A stretch of 64,000 nt of DNA from an uncultured bacterium (lineage in GTDB: Bacteria > Atribacterota > Atribacteria > Atribacterales > Caldatribacteriaceae). Every line of letters begins with the position of its first letter. Position 1 is the first letter of the stretch. Shown piece by piece: positions 27,453 to 36,389 of this stretch. The position numbers and the translations under genes were made by a program. The notes below the pieces were generated by a model that ran no database searches, was not told the origin of the DNA, and saw only the letters and a list, made by a program, of their open reading frames with translations. The DNA lies in the NCBI GenBank assembly GCA_937139415.1, contig CAKZPS010000019.1:1-64000 (forward strand), given 5' to 3'.

Positions 27453-27479
27453 TAAAGTTTGCTCGATCGACGCCGATAT
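27453..27479 (+). promoter_or_regulatory. Sigma28 (FliA)-type promoter
   Basis: TAAA (27453-27456), exactly 15 bases, then GCCGATAT (27472-27479). The known flagellar sigma factor consensus is TAAA-N15-GCCGATAA, so only the last base differs. The next genes are a 46-residue ORF and a methyl-accepting chemotaxis protein, a typical target of this sigma factor. Confidence 0.8.
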
Positions 27480-27512
27480 ATAAGGTAGAGAATAGGATGA
27501 GGAGGAATTACC

Positions 27513-27653
27513 GTGAAGATCAAAGTGGTACGAAACGATCCCAATCTCTATCGTCGTGGCTTATCAGTGCCGATCAGTTTTGGGGAATCGATGTCTACTC
27601 GTAAAGAACAAACTGGAACCCCAAAAGGAGAGACCACAAAGGCCACTGCGTAG
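27513..27653 (+). CDS. Unrecognised 46-residue protein
   Basis: GTG 27513 is preceded by GAGGAGGAATTACC, a near-perfect ribosome-binding site. The frame runs 46 codons to TAG 27651-27653. The translated product begins MKIKVVRNDPNLYRRG and is hydrophilic and basic, with Ser/Thr/Lys-rich C-terminus; no membrane segment or known motif. It lies between a sigma28 promoter and the chemoreceptor gene. An inverted repeat AACCCCA (27617-27623) / TGGGGTT (27659-27665) overlaps its end and precedes a T-rich run, which could reduce read-through. It could be a small chemotaxis or motility regulator, but that is inference. Confidence 0.6.
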   Translation: MKIKVVRNDPNLYRRGLSVPISFGESMSTRKEQTGTPKGETTKATA

Positions 27654-27701
27654 CATTCTGGGGTTACTTTTTACTTTTCTTCAAAAGGAGGGAGGAGTAA
27701 G

Positions 27702-29780
27702 ATGTTCAAAGGGGGACTGAGGAGAAAGTTAGTTCTCTTTTTCCTCATTTTTTCCTTGGGACCGCTCTTTTTCCTCTTTTTCTCTCTGTTTATCTCTTTT
27801 CAGAATCATCTTACCCAGGCTTATAACTCCCAACTTTTAAGCATTGCCAACACTGTAGCGAAATCGATCGATGCCTGGGGACAGCGAAAAGTGGACCAAG
27901 TTTCTGCAGGAAGAGATCCGAACGCCTTGCAGAGTTTCTACATCAATGACAAAGGAGAAGGTTCTGACAATACCGGTGCTAAGCTCAACTTGGGGGATGA
28001 CTCTTATTTTCGGCAAATGCTCGACACCGCTCGTCCTACCTTTTCTCATTTCTATCGGGATGGGAAGACAGGTAAGAAGGTAGTACGAATTTTTGTTCCC
28101 CAAATAGTCAATGAAAAACTGATTGGTTCATTAGGCATGGTAGTGTCGGTGGAAGATTTGGAACGTTTCATTACCTCGGTACGGGTAGGAGAAAAAGGAT
28201 TTGTTACCCTGGTTGATTCGCGAGGTTATTTTGCCATCCACCCCGATGAGGGGAAAGTATTGCAAGAAAGAGTGGAGGATAGGAGTGTTCTCCTCGGAGA
28301 AAAACTGAGGAAAGAAATGGAAGGATGGCATCACGAGAAACAGAGTGACGGTGAGTACCTCTTAGCTTTTTCGCAAGCTTCACTCTGTGGATGGCAGGTA
28401 GTGGCTGAAATTTCGGCACAGGAAGCCTATGCAGGACTCTCTCATTTGCGGCGTTTCATCCTGTGGGTCATCGTGGCGATTGGGGTAGGGGTTACCCTGC
28501 TTTCCCTGTGGATTTCGGGAATGATTTCTTTCGGTATCACTCGCATGACCCACGTGGTGAAAAAGGTTGCCGCAGGAGACCTACGCATCCGGCTTGCGGA
28601 GATGGAGGCGATGCGCAAGAATCTGAAAGATGAGGTTGGGGTATTGGCAGAGGTATTCATTCGGATGATCGACAATTTGCAGCGTTTGGTCGGTAAAATG
28701 GTTGACGTGGCTTCGCAATTGACCGCGGTAAGTACCGAGGTATCGCGATCGGTTGAGGAGATTGGTCAAGCCAACCGGGAAATCGCCCAAGCCGTGGCTC
28801 AAATTGCGGAAGGCTCAAACCATCAAAGTGATGATCTTCGTGAGGTGAGTGAGAGAGCGGAAGAAATGGCCCAGAAAGCAGAAGGAATGAATCAAAGTAC
28901 CCAGAAGAATATTGCTCGTTTGGAAGAAATGAAAACGAATTTGCAGAGGAATTCGGAGTCGCTTGCCGAAATTAAGAGAGCAATAGCGGTGGTGGAGAAA
29001 GAAGGAAGAGACACGGAGAAAGAGGCTCAAGGGGGTCAGGAGGTTTTGCAGCTTCTCATTCGCAATATTTCCTCGGTTTCCGAAGTGGCTGAGGAAGCTG
29101 GTCAAGCCATAGCCGCCCTCAACGAACGGTCACAGGAGATTGGAAAAATCGTCGATATCATTACCACCATTGCGGAACAGACCAATCTCCTTGCTTTGAA
29201 TGCCGCTATTGAAGCTGCACGGGCTGGAGAGGCAGGGAGAGGCTTTGCTGTGGTAGCAGAAGAGGTAAGGAAACTAGCCGAAAATTCGGCGCAGGCAGCA
29301 CAACAAATCTCGACTTTGATTGGGGAGATTCAGAAGGATACTACCCGGGCGGTGGAAAAGGTGAGGGAAGCACAAAAACGCGTTGGACGAGGAGTAGAAC
29401 AGAGTGAAGAAGCAGTTTTAGGGTTTACCCGCATTGTGCAGGCTATCGGTCGGGTTATGGAGAGTACCAAAGCGTTAGTATCGACATTTGAGATGGCCGA
29501 AAAAGCTCAGGAAATCACCGAGAGGGACGAAGATGAAATTATGGCGTTTTCCCTCGAGAATATGAAGCTCATTGAAGGAGTTTCGCAGAGCGTTCGTTTT
29601 GTTTCCGAAACGCTCTCTTCTATCGCCATGGTGGCAGGGGAAAATGCTGCTTCCAGCGAGGAGGTCTCGGCTTCGGTGGAAGAACTGAACGCTTCCTTGG
29701 AGGGTCTCAAAGAAACCACGAAAGTCCTCTCCGAGTGGGCAAAGAACTTGCACGATCTGGTCGGTCAATTTCAAGTGTAA
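27702..29780 (+). CDS. Methyl-accepting chemotaxis protein with dCache-like sensor
   Basis: This 692-residue receptor has a transmembrane helix (about 10-33), an extracytoplasmic sensor (about 36-245) with dCache-like pieces such as [11 protein letters not shown] and [17 protein letters not shown], a second helix (about 248-275), HAMP (to about 330) and a long coiled-coil signalling domain. The CheA/CheW-contact tip [19 protein letters not shown] lies near residue 495. It senses an unknown ligand and controls motility. ATG 27702 follows AAAGGAGGGAGGAG, and the sigma28 promoter is about 220 bases upstream. Confidence 0.95.
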   Translation: MFKGGLRRKLVLFFLIFSLGPLFFLFFSLFISFQNHLTQAYNSQLLSIANTVAKSIDAWGQRKVDQVSAGRDPNALQSFYINDKGEGSDNTGAKLNLGDDSYFRQMLDTARPTFSHFYRDGKTGKKVVRIFVPQIVNEKLIGSLGMVVSVEDLERFITSVRVGEKGFVTLVDSRGYFAIHPDEGKVLQERVEDRSVLLGEKLRKEMEGWHHEKQSDGEYLLAFSQASLCGWQVVAEISAQEAYAGLSHLRRFILWVIVAIGVGVTLLSLWISGMISFGITRMTHVVKKVAAGDLRIRLAEMEAMRKNLKDEVGVLAEVFIRMIDNLQRLVGKMVDVASQLTAVSTEVSRSVEEIGQANREIAQAVAQIAEGSNHQSDDLREVSERAEEMAQKAEGMNQSTQKNIARLEEMKTNLQRNSESLAEIKRAIAVVEKEGRDTEKEAQGGQEVLQLLIRNISSVSEVAEEAGQAIAALNERSQEIGKIVDIITTIAEQTNLLALNAAIEAARAGEAGRGFAVVAEEVRKLAENSAQAAQQISTLIGEIQKDTTRAVEKVREAQKRVGRGVEQSEEAVLGFTRIVQAIGRVMESTKALVSTFEMAEKAQEITERDEDEIMAFSLENMKLIEGVSQSVRFVSETLSSIAMVAGENAASSEEVSASVEELNASLEGLKETTKVLSEWAKNLHDLVGQFQV

Positions 29781-29794
29781 CAGGTGATGTGGCG

Positions 29795-30454
29795 ATGAAT
29801 TTCTTAGAAGAGTGCTCTCGCGGTGTAAGTGTCTTGTGGGAGTCGATTGTGAGCCACCCTTTCCTCAGAGAGTTAGCCAAGGGTGTTCTTCCCGGGCAAA
29901 AATTTTCCTACTATTTAGCCCAAGATGATTATTACTTAGAAGACTTACTCTCTACCTTGGGATTACTCGTGGCTAAGGCGGACGAAAAACCCCTCAAGGT
30001 ATTTGCAGCACGCCTTCTTTCCGAGACTATCGCAGGAGAGGTTGCTATGCATGAAACGATCGAAAAGGAAGGTTACGCCCATCCTTTCTCCAAGGGTGAA
30101 ATTGCCAGGCAGTATGGAGATTTTTTACTCCGTACCGCCTACGAGGAAGACGCCTTGGGAATTCTCGTCGCGATCAGTCCTTGTTTTTTCACCTACCGCG
30201 ATATCGGAGTGAGGTGGATTCGGGAAGTGAACGAAAGGACGCCTCAAGTGTATCGCCTGTGGCTCGAAGTATATGCCGGTGAAGCGTATCGGGACCTCGT
30301 GGATACCCTTCGCGGGTGGGTTTGTCGGAAAGCCTCTTTGGTCAGTCCTTCGCGAAAAGAGAAACTTTTCGGCACCTTCCGATGGGCTACCATCCTCGAG
30401 TATCGCTTCTGGCAGGAGAGTTATACCCTTGATGTCGATTCATCCTTAACCTGA
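29795..30454 (+). CDS. tenA: TenA/THI-4 family protein
   Basis: The 219-residue all-helical protein resembles TenA aminopyrimidine aminohydrolases that salvage thiamine pyrimidine. It has HPFLRELAKGVLPGQKFSYYLAQDDYYL near the start, AISPCFFTYRDIG with the Cys of the active form, and the Glu in ILEYRFWQESY. It is not near thiamine genes, so its role may differ. ATG 29795 lies 14 bases after the chemoreceptor stop; the frame from 29735 starts inside that gene. Confidence 0.75.
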   Translation: MNFLEECSRGVSVLWESIVSHPFLRELAKGVLPGQKFSYYLAQDDYYLEDLLSTLGLLVAKADEKPLKVFAARLLSETIAGEVAMHETIEKEGYAHPFSKGEIARQYGDFLLRTAYEEDALGILVAISPCFFTYRDIGVRWIREVNERTPQVYRLWLEVYAGEAYRDLVDTLRGWVCRKASLVSPSRKEKLFGTFRWATILEYRFWQESYTLDVDSSLT

Positions 30455-30489
30455 AAGGAAGAGACGCCTTCCGTAAATCCGTTCCTTGG

Positions 30490-32472
30490 TTGGGTCTATC
30501 GGGATGGAGAGTATGGACGATAGTGGGGTGGGAAAGTATATGGTGGAGCGTCCTTTTGGGTTTGTTTTTGGGTGGATGCTCTCTCTTTGATCTCGTCATT
30601 TCCTATGCTCCTCCCTTTCTCTATTGTGGAGAGAAATTTGTCTTCCAAGTGGAGGTACGTGGTTTGGCAAAGGGAGACGATGTACGGTGGGAAGCCCTCT
30701 ATGGCCTGATTGACCAAAATGGTTTCTATGAGGCACCTCTCTTTCCCTGTTTTGAAACGGTTACGGTGCGAGGAAAAAGGGCGGTTACCTCGGTACATTT
30801 CGAGGTGAGGGAAAAGCCTGAAGAACCTCATTCTGTCACTTCAGAAGAATTCTCAGTGGAAGAGTCCTACCAATTCTCCCTGGTATGGTTACCTTCTTGC
30901 GTGAATCAAAGGATTCTCGATTTCTGTTTCTTCTTCCAAGGGAAGGAATGCGTGGTATTTCTCAATGACGAAAAGGTATTTCAAGGAGGAAGCATCCGAG
31001 GAGAAACTTTTACGCTTCCCCTCTCTCTCAGGGAAGGTACCAACTCCGTGAAGGTCTTTACAGGGGGGAAAGAGATTTTTTCTCGCCTCGTTTCCTGTGA
31101 TACTCTACCGCCTGAGGTGAAAATAGAAAGAGCGCAAGAGGGAGAAGGGGGTATCATGCTCGAAGGGGAAGTTGTCGATCGGGATGGTGACTCGGCTCGG
31201 GGAGGGAAGAAAAGCCGGGAACATTGGACCCTGTTTGTCCCATGGAATGAAGGTGTGACCATGGAATGGTGCGATCGAGCCGGTAATTGTACGCAAGAAG
31301 TTTTTGCCGTGGCGAACGATTTGCAGGTCCATTTTCTATGTCCCCAAGAGGTGAAGGAGGGAGAGGAAGTATCTCTGGAAGTGGGCTGTTTCTATCGAGG
31401 GATTCCTATAGAGGATGTTCGTGTTCATTTCTTAGGAGAGAGAGAAGAAACCTTGACTCTACCCCAGGGTCAAGGAACGATTGCTTGGACTTTTTGGGGT
31501 AGTGGTGAAACCCAGCTTTTCCTAAGAGTTGGGGAAAGCCTTTTTTCTTTTCCCGTGAGCATTTTCCCGCAGAATGCGAACCGTATCATTCTCCAAGAAC
31601 TTGGGGAAATTCTTGCAAATAGAGAGATCACGGTGAGTGGGTTGGTGGAGGATGGAGACGGAAAAGGATGTAGGAGACTTGAACTCCTGACTCAGATAGC
31701 GGACAAGGATGGCATGGTAGTGTTTCGGGGTTCTTGTACCACGGATGACCGAGGAGAGTTCTCCTTCCCCATCTCTCTGAGTTCGGTGGGTCGACATACT
31801 CTCACCGTCCAAGGAGGAGGGAAAAGTGTTACCCAGGAATTTTATGTTCTCCCGCAGGTTCCCCTACGAATCAATCGCCTCACTCCCTCTTCGGGAAGTT
31901 GGGGTTTAGTAGCCGGTAGTGAATGGGATTTCAGAGCTCAAGTGGTCGATGAGAGGGGAAAGGGGGTATCCGGGGTGAAGGTTTCTTGGCGGTGGGAAAG
32001 AGAGAACGGTGAACCATGGACAATCGAGATACTCTCTCTCCGAGAACGGACGGATTTTCAGGGAGAGACCTGTGCTCGATTTCGTCTCCCTACCACGGTG
32101 GGAAGGTATTCGGTGATCCTTTCACTCCCTTATTGGAATATTCAAACCTCGCTTTGGCGCATTGATATTCAAGCGGCCAATGTAGGGAAACTCCTTGACG
32201 AGACTCGTTTACCTCATCTTCTCCACCCCGGAGAGGAAATCACTTTCACGGTGAGAGCTCTCGATATTTATGGGAATCCGGTCCGAAACGTTTCCCTGAG
32301 TGTGTATCGGGGAAGAGAGGGTGAAGAACTCTCGCGGGTGATGACCGCAAGAACCCAAGAAGACGGTCGGGCTCATTTTTCGCTCTCTTTTCCCCTATCG
32401 GGTACATGGTACGTCAGAGCCTATTTTCAGGCTTGGGAGCTGCAATGGATGATCGATGTGCAGGAGGGATGA
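30490..32472 (+). CDS. Lipoprotein with repeated bacterial Ig-like domains, unknown function
   Basis: The 660-residue protein has a hydrophobic N-terminus ending in the lipobox LGGC (Cys30), so it should be secreted and lipid-anchored. Several Ig-like units follow; the clearest (about 370-450, 470-560, 570-655) have the Big_1 pattern of a V-D-x-x-G-x-G-V start and a TDxxGxAxF-type turn, such as RTQEDGRAHFSL. The first third is Cys-rich. It may present adhesive or carbohydrate-contacting domains at the surface. The start TTG 30490 has no clear Shine-Dalgarno, and GTG 30523 is an alternative. The end overlaps comF by 17 bases. Confidence 0.65.
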   Translation: MGLSGWRVWTIVGWESIWWSVLLGLFLGGCSLFDLVISYAPPFLYCGEKFVFQVEVRGLAKGDDVRWEALYGLIDQNGFYEAPLFPCFETVTVRGKRAVTSVHFEVREKPEEPHSVTSEEFSVEESYQFSLVWLPSCVNQRILDFCFFFQGKECVVFLNDEKVFQGGSIRGETFTLPLSLREGTNSVKVFTGGKEIFSRLVSCDTLPPEVKIERAQEGEGGIMLEGEVVDRDGDSARGGKKSREHWTLFVPWNEGVTMEWCDRAGNCTQEVFAVANDLQVHFLCPQEVKEGEEVSLEVGCFYRGIPIEDVRVHFLGEREETLTLPQGQGTIAWTFWGSGETQLFLRVGESLFSFPVSIFPQNANRIILQELGEILANREITVSGLVEDGDGKGCRRLELLTQIADKDGMVVFRGSCTTDDRGEFSFPISLSSVGRHTLTVQGGGKSVTQEFYVLPQVPLRINRLTPSSGSWGLVAGSEWDFRAQVVDERGKGVSGVKVSWRWERENGEPWTIEILSLRERTDFQGETCARFRLPTTVGRYSVILSLPYWNIQTSLWRIDIQAANVGKLLDETRLPHLLHPGEEITFTVRALDIYGNPVRNVSLSVYRGREGEELSRVMTARTQEDGRAHFSLSFPLSGTWYVRAYFQAWELQWMIDVQEG

Positions 32473-33187
32473 CCGTTTTCTTAAGGAGGGAACCCACAGT
32501 TTTTTTCTCCCCCAACACTGTATCTCGTGTGGTCGATACATTGCTCTTTCTTTTGGCTTTCCACTCTGTGATGATTGTTATGAGGAGTTACCCTTCCTGC
32601 GAGAGCCGGTGTGTACGCGGTGTGGGCGCCCCTTACGGAGTGGATTTTCTCTCTCCTGTCCCCGATGTCGTCAATTTCCTTTCCGTTTCGATTGCGCTCG
32701 GGCAGTAACCCTCTACGCTGGGGTCATGCGAGAGTGTTTACATGCCTTCAAATATTCCGGAATCCTTTCCTTGGCTCCACTTTTTGTATCCCTTTTAGAA
32801 CAGTACTTAGAAGAGCATCCTTTCCTCCGCGAGGTTGATTATCTCCTTCCCGTTCCCCTCCATCCCCGACGCTTGCGAGAGCGGGGTTTCAATCAGGCGT
32901 TGCTCCTTGCTCGACCACTTTCCCTCCGTTGGAGAATCCCCTTGCTCCATAGAGAAGTAATACGCTGGAAAGAAACCCTTCCCCAAGTTCACTTGAGTGC
33001 CAAAGAGAGACGGAAAAACGTTCTTCGGGCTTTCCGGGTAGTTTCCCGTTTCCCGTGGCAGGGAAAGAGTATCCTCATCATTGACGATATCCTCACCACT
33101 CGTGCTACCGTTGACGCCTTGAGTGCGGCGTTGAAGGACGCAGGATGTAGGAAGGTAATGGTATTGACGGTGGCTTCGGGGAAGTAA
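32456..33187 (+). CDS. comF: ComF family protein (phosphoribosyltransferase-like)
   Basis: The 243-residue protein has an N-terminal zinc-finger region with four Cys pairs (HCISCGRYI, LCDDCYE, CTRCGRP, CPRCRQF), followed by a type I phosphoribosyltransferase domain: AFKYSGILSLA, VPLHPRRLRERGFNQA, and SILIIDDILTTRATVDA. The PRPP loop has TTRAT where TTGAT is normal. ComF proteins take part in natural DNA uptake in several bacteria. ATG 32456 overlaps the lipoprotein gene. It is the last plus-strand gene before the AT-rich SorC promoter region. Confidence 0.85.
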   Translation: MCRRDDRFLKEGTHSFFLPQHCISCGRYIALSFGFPLCDDCYEELPFLREPVCTRCGRPLRSGFSLSCPRCRQFPFRFDCARAVTLYAGVMRECLHAFKYSGILSLAPLFVSLLEQYLEEHPFLREVDYLLPVPLHPRRLRERGFNQALLLARPLSLRWRIPLLHREVIRWKETLPQVHLSAKERRKNVLRAFRVVSRFPWQGKSILIIDDILTTRATVDALSAALKDAGCRKVMVLTVASGK

Positions 33188-33205
33188 TGAATTTTTATTC
33201 TTTAT

Positions 33206-33245
33206 TCAATAAGTTATTGATTTTATGTGGTGACATTTATACAAT
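33206..33245 (+). promoter_or_regulatory. Promoter with overlapping palindromic operator for the SorC operon
   Basis: A near-consensus promoter TTGATT (33217-33222), 17 bases, TACAAT (33240-33245) predicts a start near 33252. A perfect 15-base palindrome TCAATAA-G-TTATTGA (33206-33220) overlaps the -35, the position expected for a repressor site. The SorC-type regulator is the first gene of the operon, so auto-regulation is likely. This gap is strikingly more AT-rich than the surrounding DNA. Confidence 0.7.
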
Positions 33246-33281
33246 AGTGATGAAATATTATTCTCAAAAGGAATAATTAAC

Positions 33282-34235
33282 GTGCACGATGATGAGCTTG
33301 AGCTTGTCACTCGAATAGCGTGGTTGCACTTCATCGAAGGCATAACCCAGAGAGAAATTGCCCACCACTTGCGCATTTCGCAACCCAAGGTAGCTCGCCT
33401 CATCGACAAAGCCCAAAAAACGGGGATCGTGAAAATCTCCATTACCTCTCCCTACCGGAGTTGTTTCGAGGTAGAGAAAAAGCTGCGTGCGCTTTTCCCT
33501 TTTTTACAGGATGTTCTCGTGGTTCCCTCCCCTGTTCAGGGAGAGATTTTCGACACTCTCGGTCGCGCCGGAGCGTGGTATTTGGAGCGGGTGCTGCGAG
33601 ACGGAGACCTGGTGGGAATTGCCTGGGGGAGAACCCTGAAACAGGTGGCTTCTTCGATTCGGCATGCGACGGTCAGGAACTTACGTTTCGTCACCTTGGT
33701 TGGTGGTTTAACCTCCTCGGCTTCTCTCAACCCTTACACCATCGGAGAGAAATTGGCTTCCATTTTCGAGGGAGAGTGTTACTACCTCTATGCTCCGGCA
33801 GTGGTGGAGAATGAAGAAGTGCGCAATTTCTACCTCAATGAGCGTATCAACCGAAAAACCTTAGAATTGGCTCGACAGGCCAAATGGTCCTTAGTGGGTA
33901 TCGGGACGGTTGACGCCCGCTATTCAATTTATGCCCTGACTGGGTTTATCGATTATCATGAATTGGAACTCCTGCGCCAGAAGGGAGCAGTGGGGGATAT
34001 TGTCGGACAGTTTTACGACCTTCAGGGTCGAATCGTTGATACCCCGCTCCATGGCCGAACGGTGGCTATTCCACTCCTTGATATTAAAGCCATGCACAAT
34101 GTCATTGGGATTGCCGGAGGAATGAATAAAGCGGAAGCCATTCTTGGGGCTCTACGGGGAGGATACATCAAAATCCTCATTACCGATGAACAAACGGCGT
34201 TCAAAATTGCGGAGATGGAGGAAAAGGGGGGCTAA
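33282..34235 (+). CDS. SorC/DeoR-family sugar-binding transcriptional regulator
   Basis: The 317-residue protein has an N-terminal helix-turn-helix (about residues 8-45, EGITQREIAHHLRISQPKVARLI) and a C-terminal sugar-phosphate-binding domain of the SorC family (about 60-315). The latter contains GDLVGIAWGRTLKQVA, VTLVGGLTS, and GMNKAEAILGALRGGYIKILITDEQTA at the end. Such regulators respond to sugar phosphates. The start GTG 33282 follows AAAAGGAATAATT. It leads a 17-kb catabolic operon and probably controls it via the palindrome upstream. Confidence 0.92.
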   Translation: MHDDELELVTRIAWLHFIEGITQREIAHHLRISQPKVARLIDKAQKTGIVKISITSPYRSCFEVEKKLRALFPFLQDVLVVPSPVQGEIFDTLGRAGAWYLERVLRDGDLVGIAWGRTLKQVASSIRHATVRNLRFVTLVGGLTSSASLNPYTIGEKLASIFEGECYYLYAPAVVENEEVRNFYLNERINRKTLELARQAKWSLVGIGTVDARYSIYALTGFIDYHELELLRQKGAVGDIVGQFYDLQGRIVDTPLHGRTVAIPLLDIKAMHNVIGIAGGMNKAEAILGALRGGYIKILITDEQTAFKIAEMEEKGG

Positions 34236-34236
34236 T

Positions 34237-35178
34237 ATGGCTCGCATTGTTTGTGTCGGTATTTTAGTTGCGGATCTCATGGGGCGTCCGATCGACCGTT
34301 TCCCGGAGAAAGGAAAGTTACTCCTCGTCCCGGAGATGGAGTTGCATGTCGGAGGGTGTGCCCACAATACCGGGGTAGATTTGCGGAAGTTGGGAGAAGA
34401 AGTTTTGGTAGTCGGTAAAGTAGGGGAGGACGATTTAGGTGACGTGGTGATTCACTCCTTAGAGCGACATGGTATCGATACTCGAGGTGTGACCCGTGAC
34501 CCTCGTTACCATACCTCAGCAACCATGGTGATTCTCGATAGTAAAGGAGAAAGAACCTTCCTGCATCATCCGGGAGCGAACGGTGCCTTGCGTGCTCAGG
34601 ATGTGAGAGAAGAGTTTCTGCAAGGTGCGGATATCGTGCATATCGCGGGGAGTTTTCTCATGCCCGGATTCGATGGAGAGGAAACCGCCTTGGTGTTTCA
34701 AAAAGCTCGCGCCTTAGGGGTGACTACTTCTCTTGATACCGCTTGGGATGATACCGGACGGTGGTTAGAGACGATAAAACCGGTATTACCCTACACCGAT
34801 ATTTTCATTTCCAACCGAGATGAGTCGGCGCATATCGCGGGACAGTATAATTTGGTGGAAATCGGGCGTTTCTTCCTCGATTTTGGTGTCCAAGTAGTAG
34901 CCATCAAAATGGGGGGGGAGGGGAGTTTTATCATGACCAAGGAAGAAAAGATTCTCGTACCTCCTTTTCCGGTGGAGGCAATTGATGGGACCGGTGCAGG
35001 TGACGCTTTTGCAGCCGGATTTTTGGTGGGGTACCTCCGGAGATGGGACCTCTATGAAGTTGGTCGCTTTGCCAACGCCTGTGGAGCCATGTGCGTGCAA
35101 CGGATGGGAGCGACCGAAGGAGTCGGTACTTTTGAGGAAGTACTCGCTTTTGTGAGGAATCACGAACTTGAGGGATGA
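34237..35178 (+). CDS. PfkB family carbohydrate kinase
   Basis: This 313-residue ribokinase-fold enzyme starts MARIVCVGILVADLMGR and contains the substrate GGCAHNTGVDLRKLGE motif, and the C-terminal anion-hole/catalytic signature DGTGAGDAFAAGFLVGY. It should phosphorylate a sugar or sugar phosphate at a terminal hydroxyl with ATP. The substrate is unknown. ATG 34237 is 1 base after the SorC stop behind AAAAGGGGGGC. The longer frame from 34144 lies within the regulator gene. Downstream mannitol dehydrogenase starts 3 bases later. Confidence 0.9.
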   Translation: MARIVCVGILVADLMGRPIDRFPEKGKLLLVPEMELHVGGCAHNTGVDLRKLGEEVLVVGKVGEDDLGDVVIHSLERHGIDTRGVTRDPRYHTSATMVILDSKGERTFLHHPGANGALRAQDVREEFLQGADIVHIAGSFLMPGFDGEETALVFQKARALGVTTSLDTAWDDTGRWLETIKPVLPYTDIFISNRDESAHIAGQYNLVEIGRFFLDFGVQVVAIKMGGEGSFIMTKEEKILVPPFPVEAIDGTGAGDAFAAGFLVGYLRRWDLYEVGRFANACGAMCVQRMGATEGVGTFEEVLAFVRNHELEG

Positions 35179-35181
35179 AAA

Positions 35182-36375
35182 GTGAGCTATGGAGTGCAGT
35201 TCGGAGCGGGAAATATTGGTCGGGGCTTTATCGGACATCTCTTGTGGGAGTCGGGCTTCACTACCCTTTTCGTGGAGGCAAACGAGGAGATCGTCCGCAA
35301 GCTCAACGAACGGGGGAGTTATCCGTTGCGTTTGTTGGAAAAGGACGGTACCGAACGCCATCTCTCCATTGATCGTGTGCAGGCATTGTCAAGTAAAGAA
35401 GCAGAAAAGATCGGTAGAGCCATTGCTCGGGCAGAGATCGTGTTCACGGCGGTAGGAGTCAAAAACCTCCCCTTGATTGCTCCCCTCCTTGCCCGAGGGA
35501 TCGAAGAGAGGAGCACGGAAAACCCTCGGTATCTCAACGTGTTCCTCTGCGAGAATCTCCGTGACGTGGGGACCCTTTTTGCCGCTCAAGTGATGCCGTA
35601 CCTCTCACCTCGAGGGAAGGAGTTTTGCCGGGAAAAGGTTGGTTTTGTGGCCACGGTGGTAGCCCGAATGGTTCCGGTTATCGGAGAACGGTACGGGGTG
35701 AAGGATCCCCTCTTCATCGTGGCCGAGTCTTACCATCGCCTCCCTTTTGATGCCCAGGCAGTGAAGGGAGAGATTCCTGAGATTACCGGTTTGGTTCCCG
35801 CATTTGATTTTCAGGCCGAAGTTGATAAGAAGCTCTTTTTCCATAACTTAGGTCATGCCGTTTTAGCTTATCTCGGGTACTTAAAAGGACACGCGTACAT
35901 TCATGAGGCATTGTGCGACGAGGAGATAAAGACCATCCTTGACGGAGCGTGGCATGAAGTATGGCAAGCACTCAAGCGGAAATACCCTGCCCTCAACGAA
36001 GAGGAAGAGATGGCGAGACTCCGTGATTTAGAAGAACGTTTCGCCAATCCGGCCATGATGGACACGGTAGAGAGGGTGGGGAGAGATCCCCTGCGGAAGT
36101 TAAAACCGCAGGATCGGCTGGTGGGAGGAATCACGCTCTGTCTCTCTCAGGGAATTTTGCCTCTCCATATCGCCACAGGGTGTGGAGCGGCACTGTGCTA
36201 CGATGCTCCGGATGACGGAGAAGCAGTGCTCCTCCAAAAAATGCTCAGAGAACAGGGTGTGGAGAAGGTGCTCCGAGAAGTATGTGCCCTCGATCCGTGG
36301 GGGGAGGTGGGGCAAAAGATTATCGCCGCTCATCGCCTTTGGTCGGAGAAACGAATGCGTCGGGTGAATTCATGA
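35182..36375 (+). CDS. Mannitol dehydrogenase family protein (mannitol-1-phosphate 5-dehydrogenase-like)
   Basis: The 397-residue protein is a polyol-specific long-chain dehydrogenase. It has an N-terminal NAD-binding motif FGAGNIGRGFIGHLL, AVGVKNLP, VFLCENLRD, and the catalytic Lys/His region KKLFFHNLGHAVLAYLG. Length and N-terminus match MtlD, which converts mannitol-1-phosphate to fructose-6-phosphate. The second half shows the family's C-terminal helical domain. The start is GTG 35182, after TGAGGGATGAAA. It belongs to the SorC operon, which is consistent with hexitol-phosphate catabolism. Confidence 0.9.
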   Translation: MSYGVQFGAGNIGRGFIGHLLWESGFTTLFVEANEEIVRKLNERGSYPLRLLEKDGTERHLSIDRVQALSSKEAEKIGRAIARAEIVFTAVGVKNLPLIAPLLARGIEERSTENPRYLNVFLCENLRDVGTLFAAQVMPYLSPRGKEFCREKVGFVATVVARMVPVIGERYGVKDPLFIVAESYHRLPFDAQAVKGEIPEITGLVPAFDFQAEVDKKLFFHNLGHAVLAYLGYLKGHAYIHEALCDEEIKTILDGAWHEVWQALKRKYPALNEEEEMARLRDLEERFANPAMMDTVERVGRDPLRKLKPQDRLVGGITLCLSQGILPLHIATGCGAALCYDAPDDGEAVLLQKMLREQGVEKVLREVCALDPWGEVGQKIIAAHRLWSEKRMRRVNS

Positions 36376-36389
36376 ACGGGGGTGTCTCT

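Noticed and set aside
27617-27676. Terminator between the 46-residue ORF and the chemoreceptor
   Set aside because: The inverted repeat AACCCCA/TGGGGTT has a 35-base loop and the T-run is interrupted, so it is only noted under the ORF.
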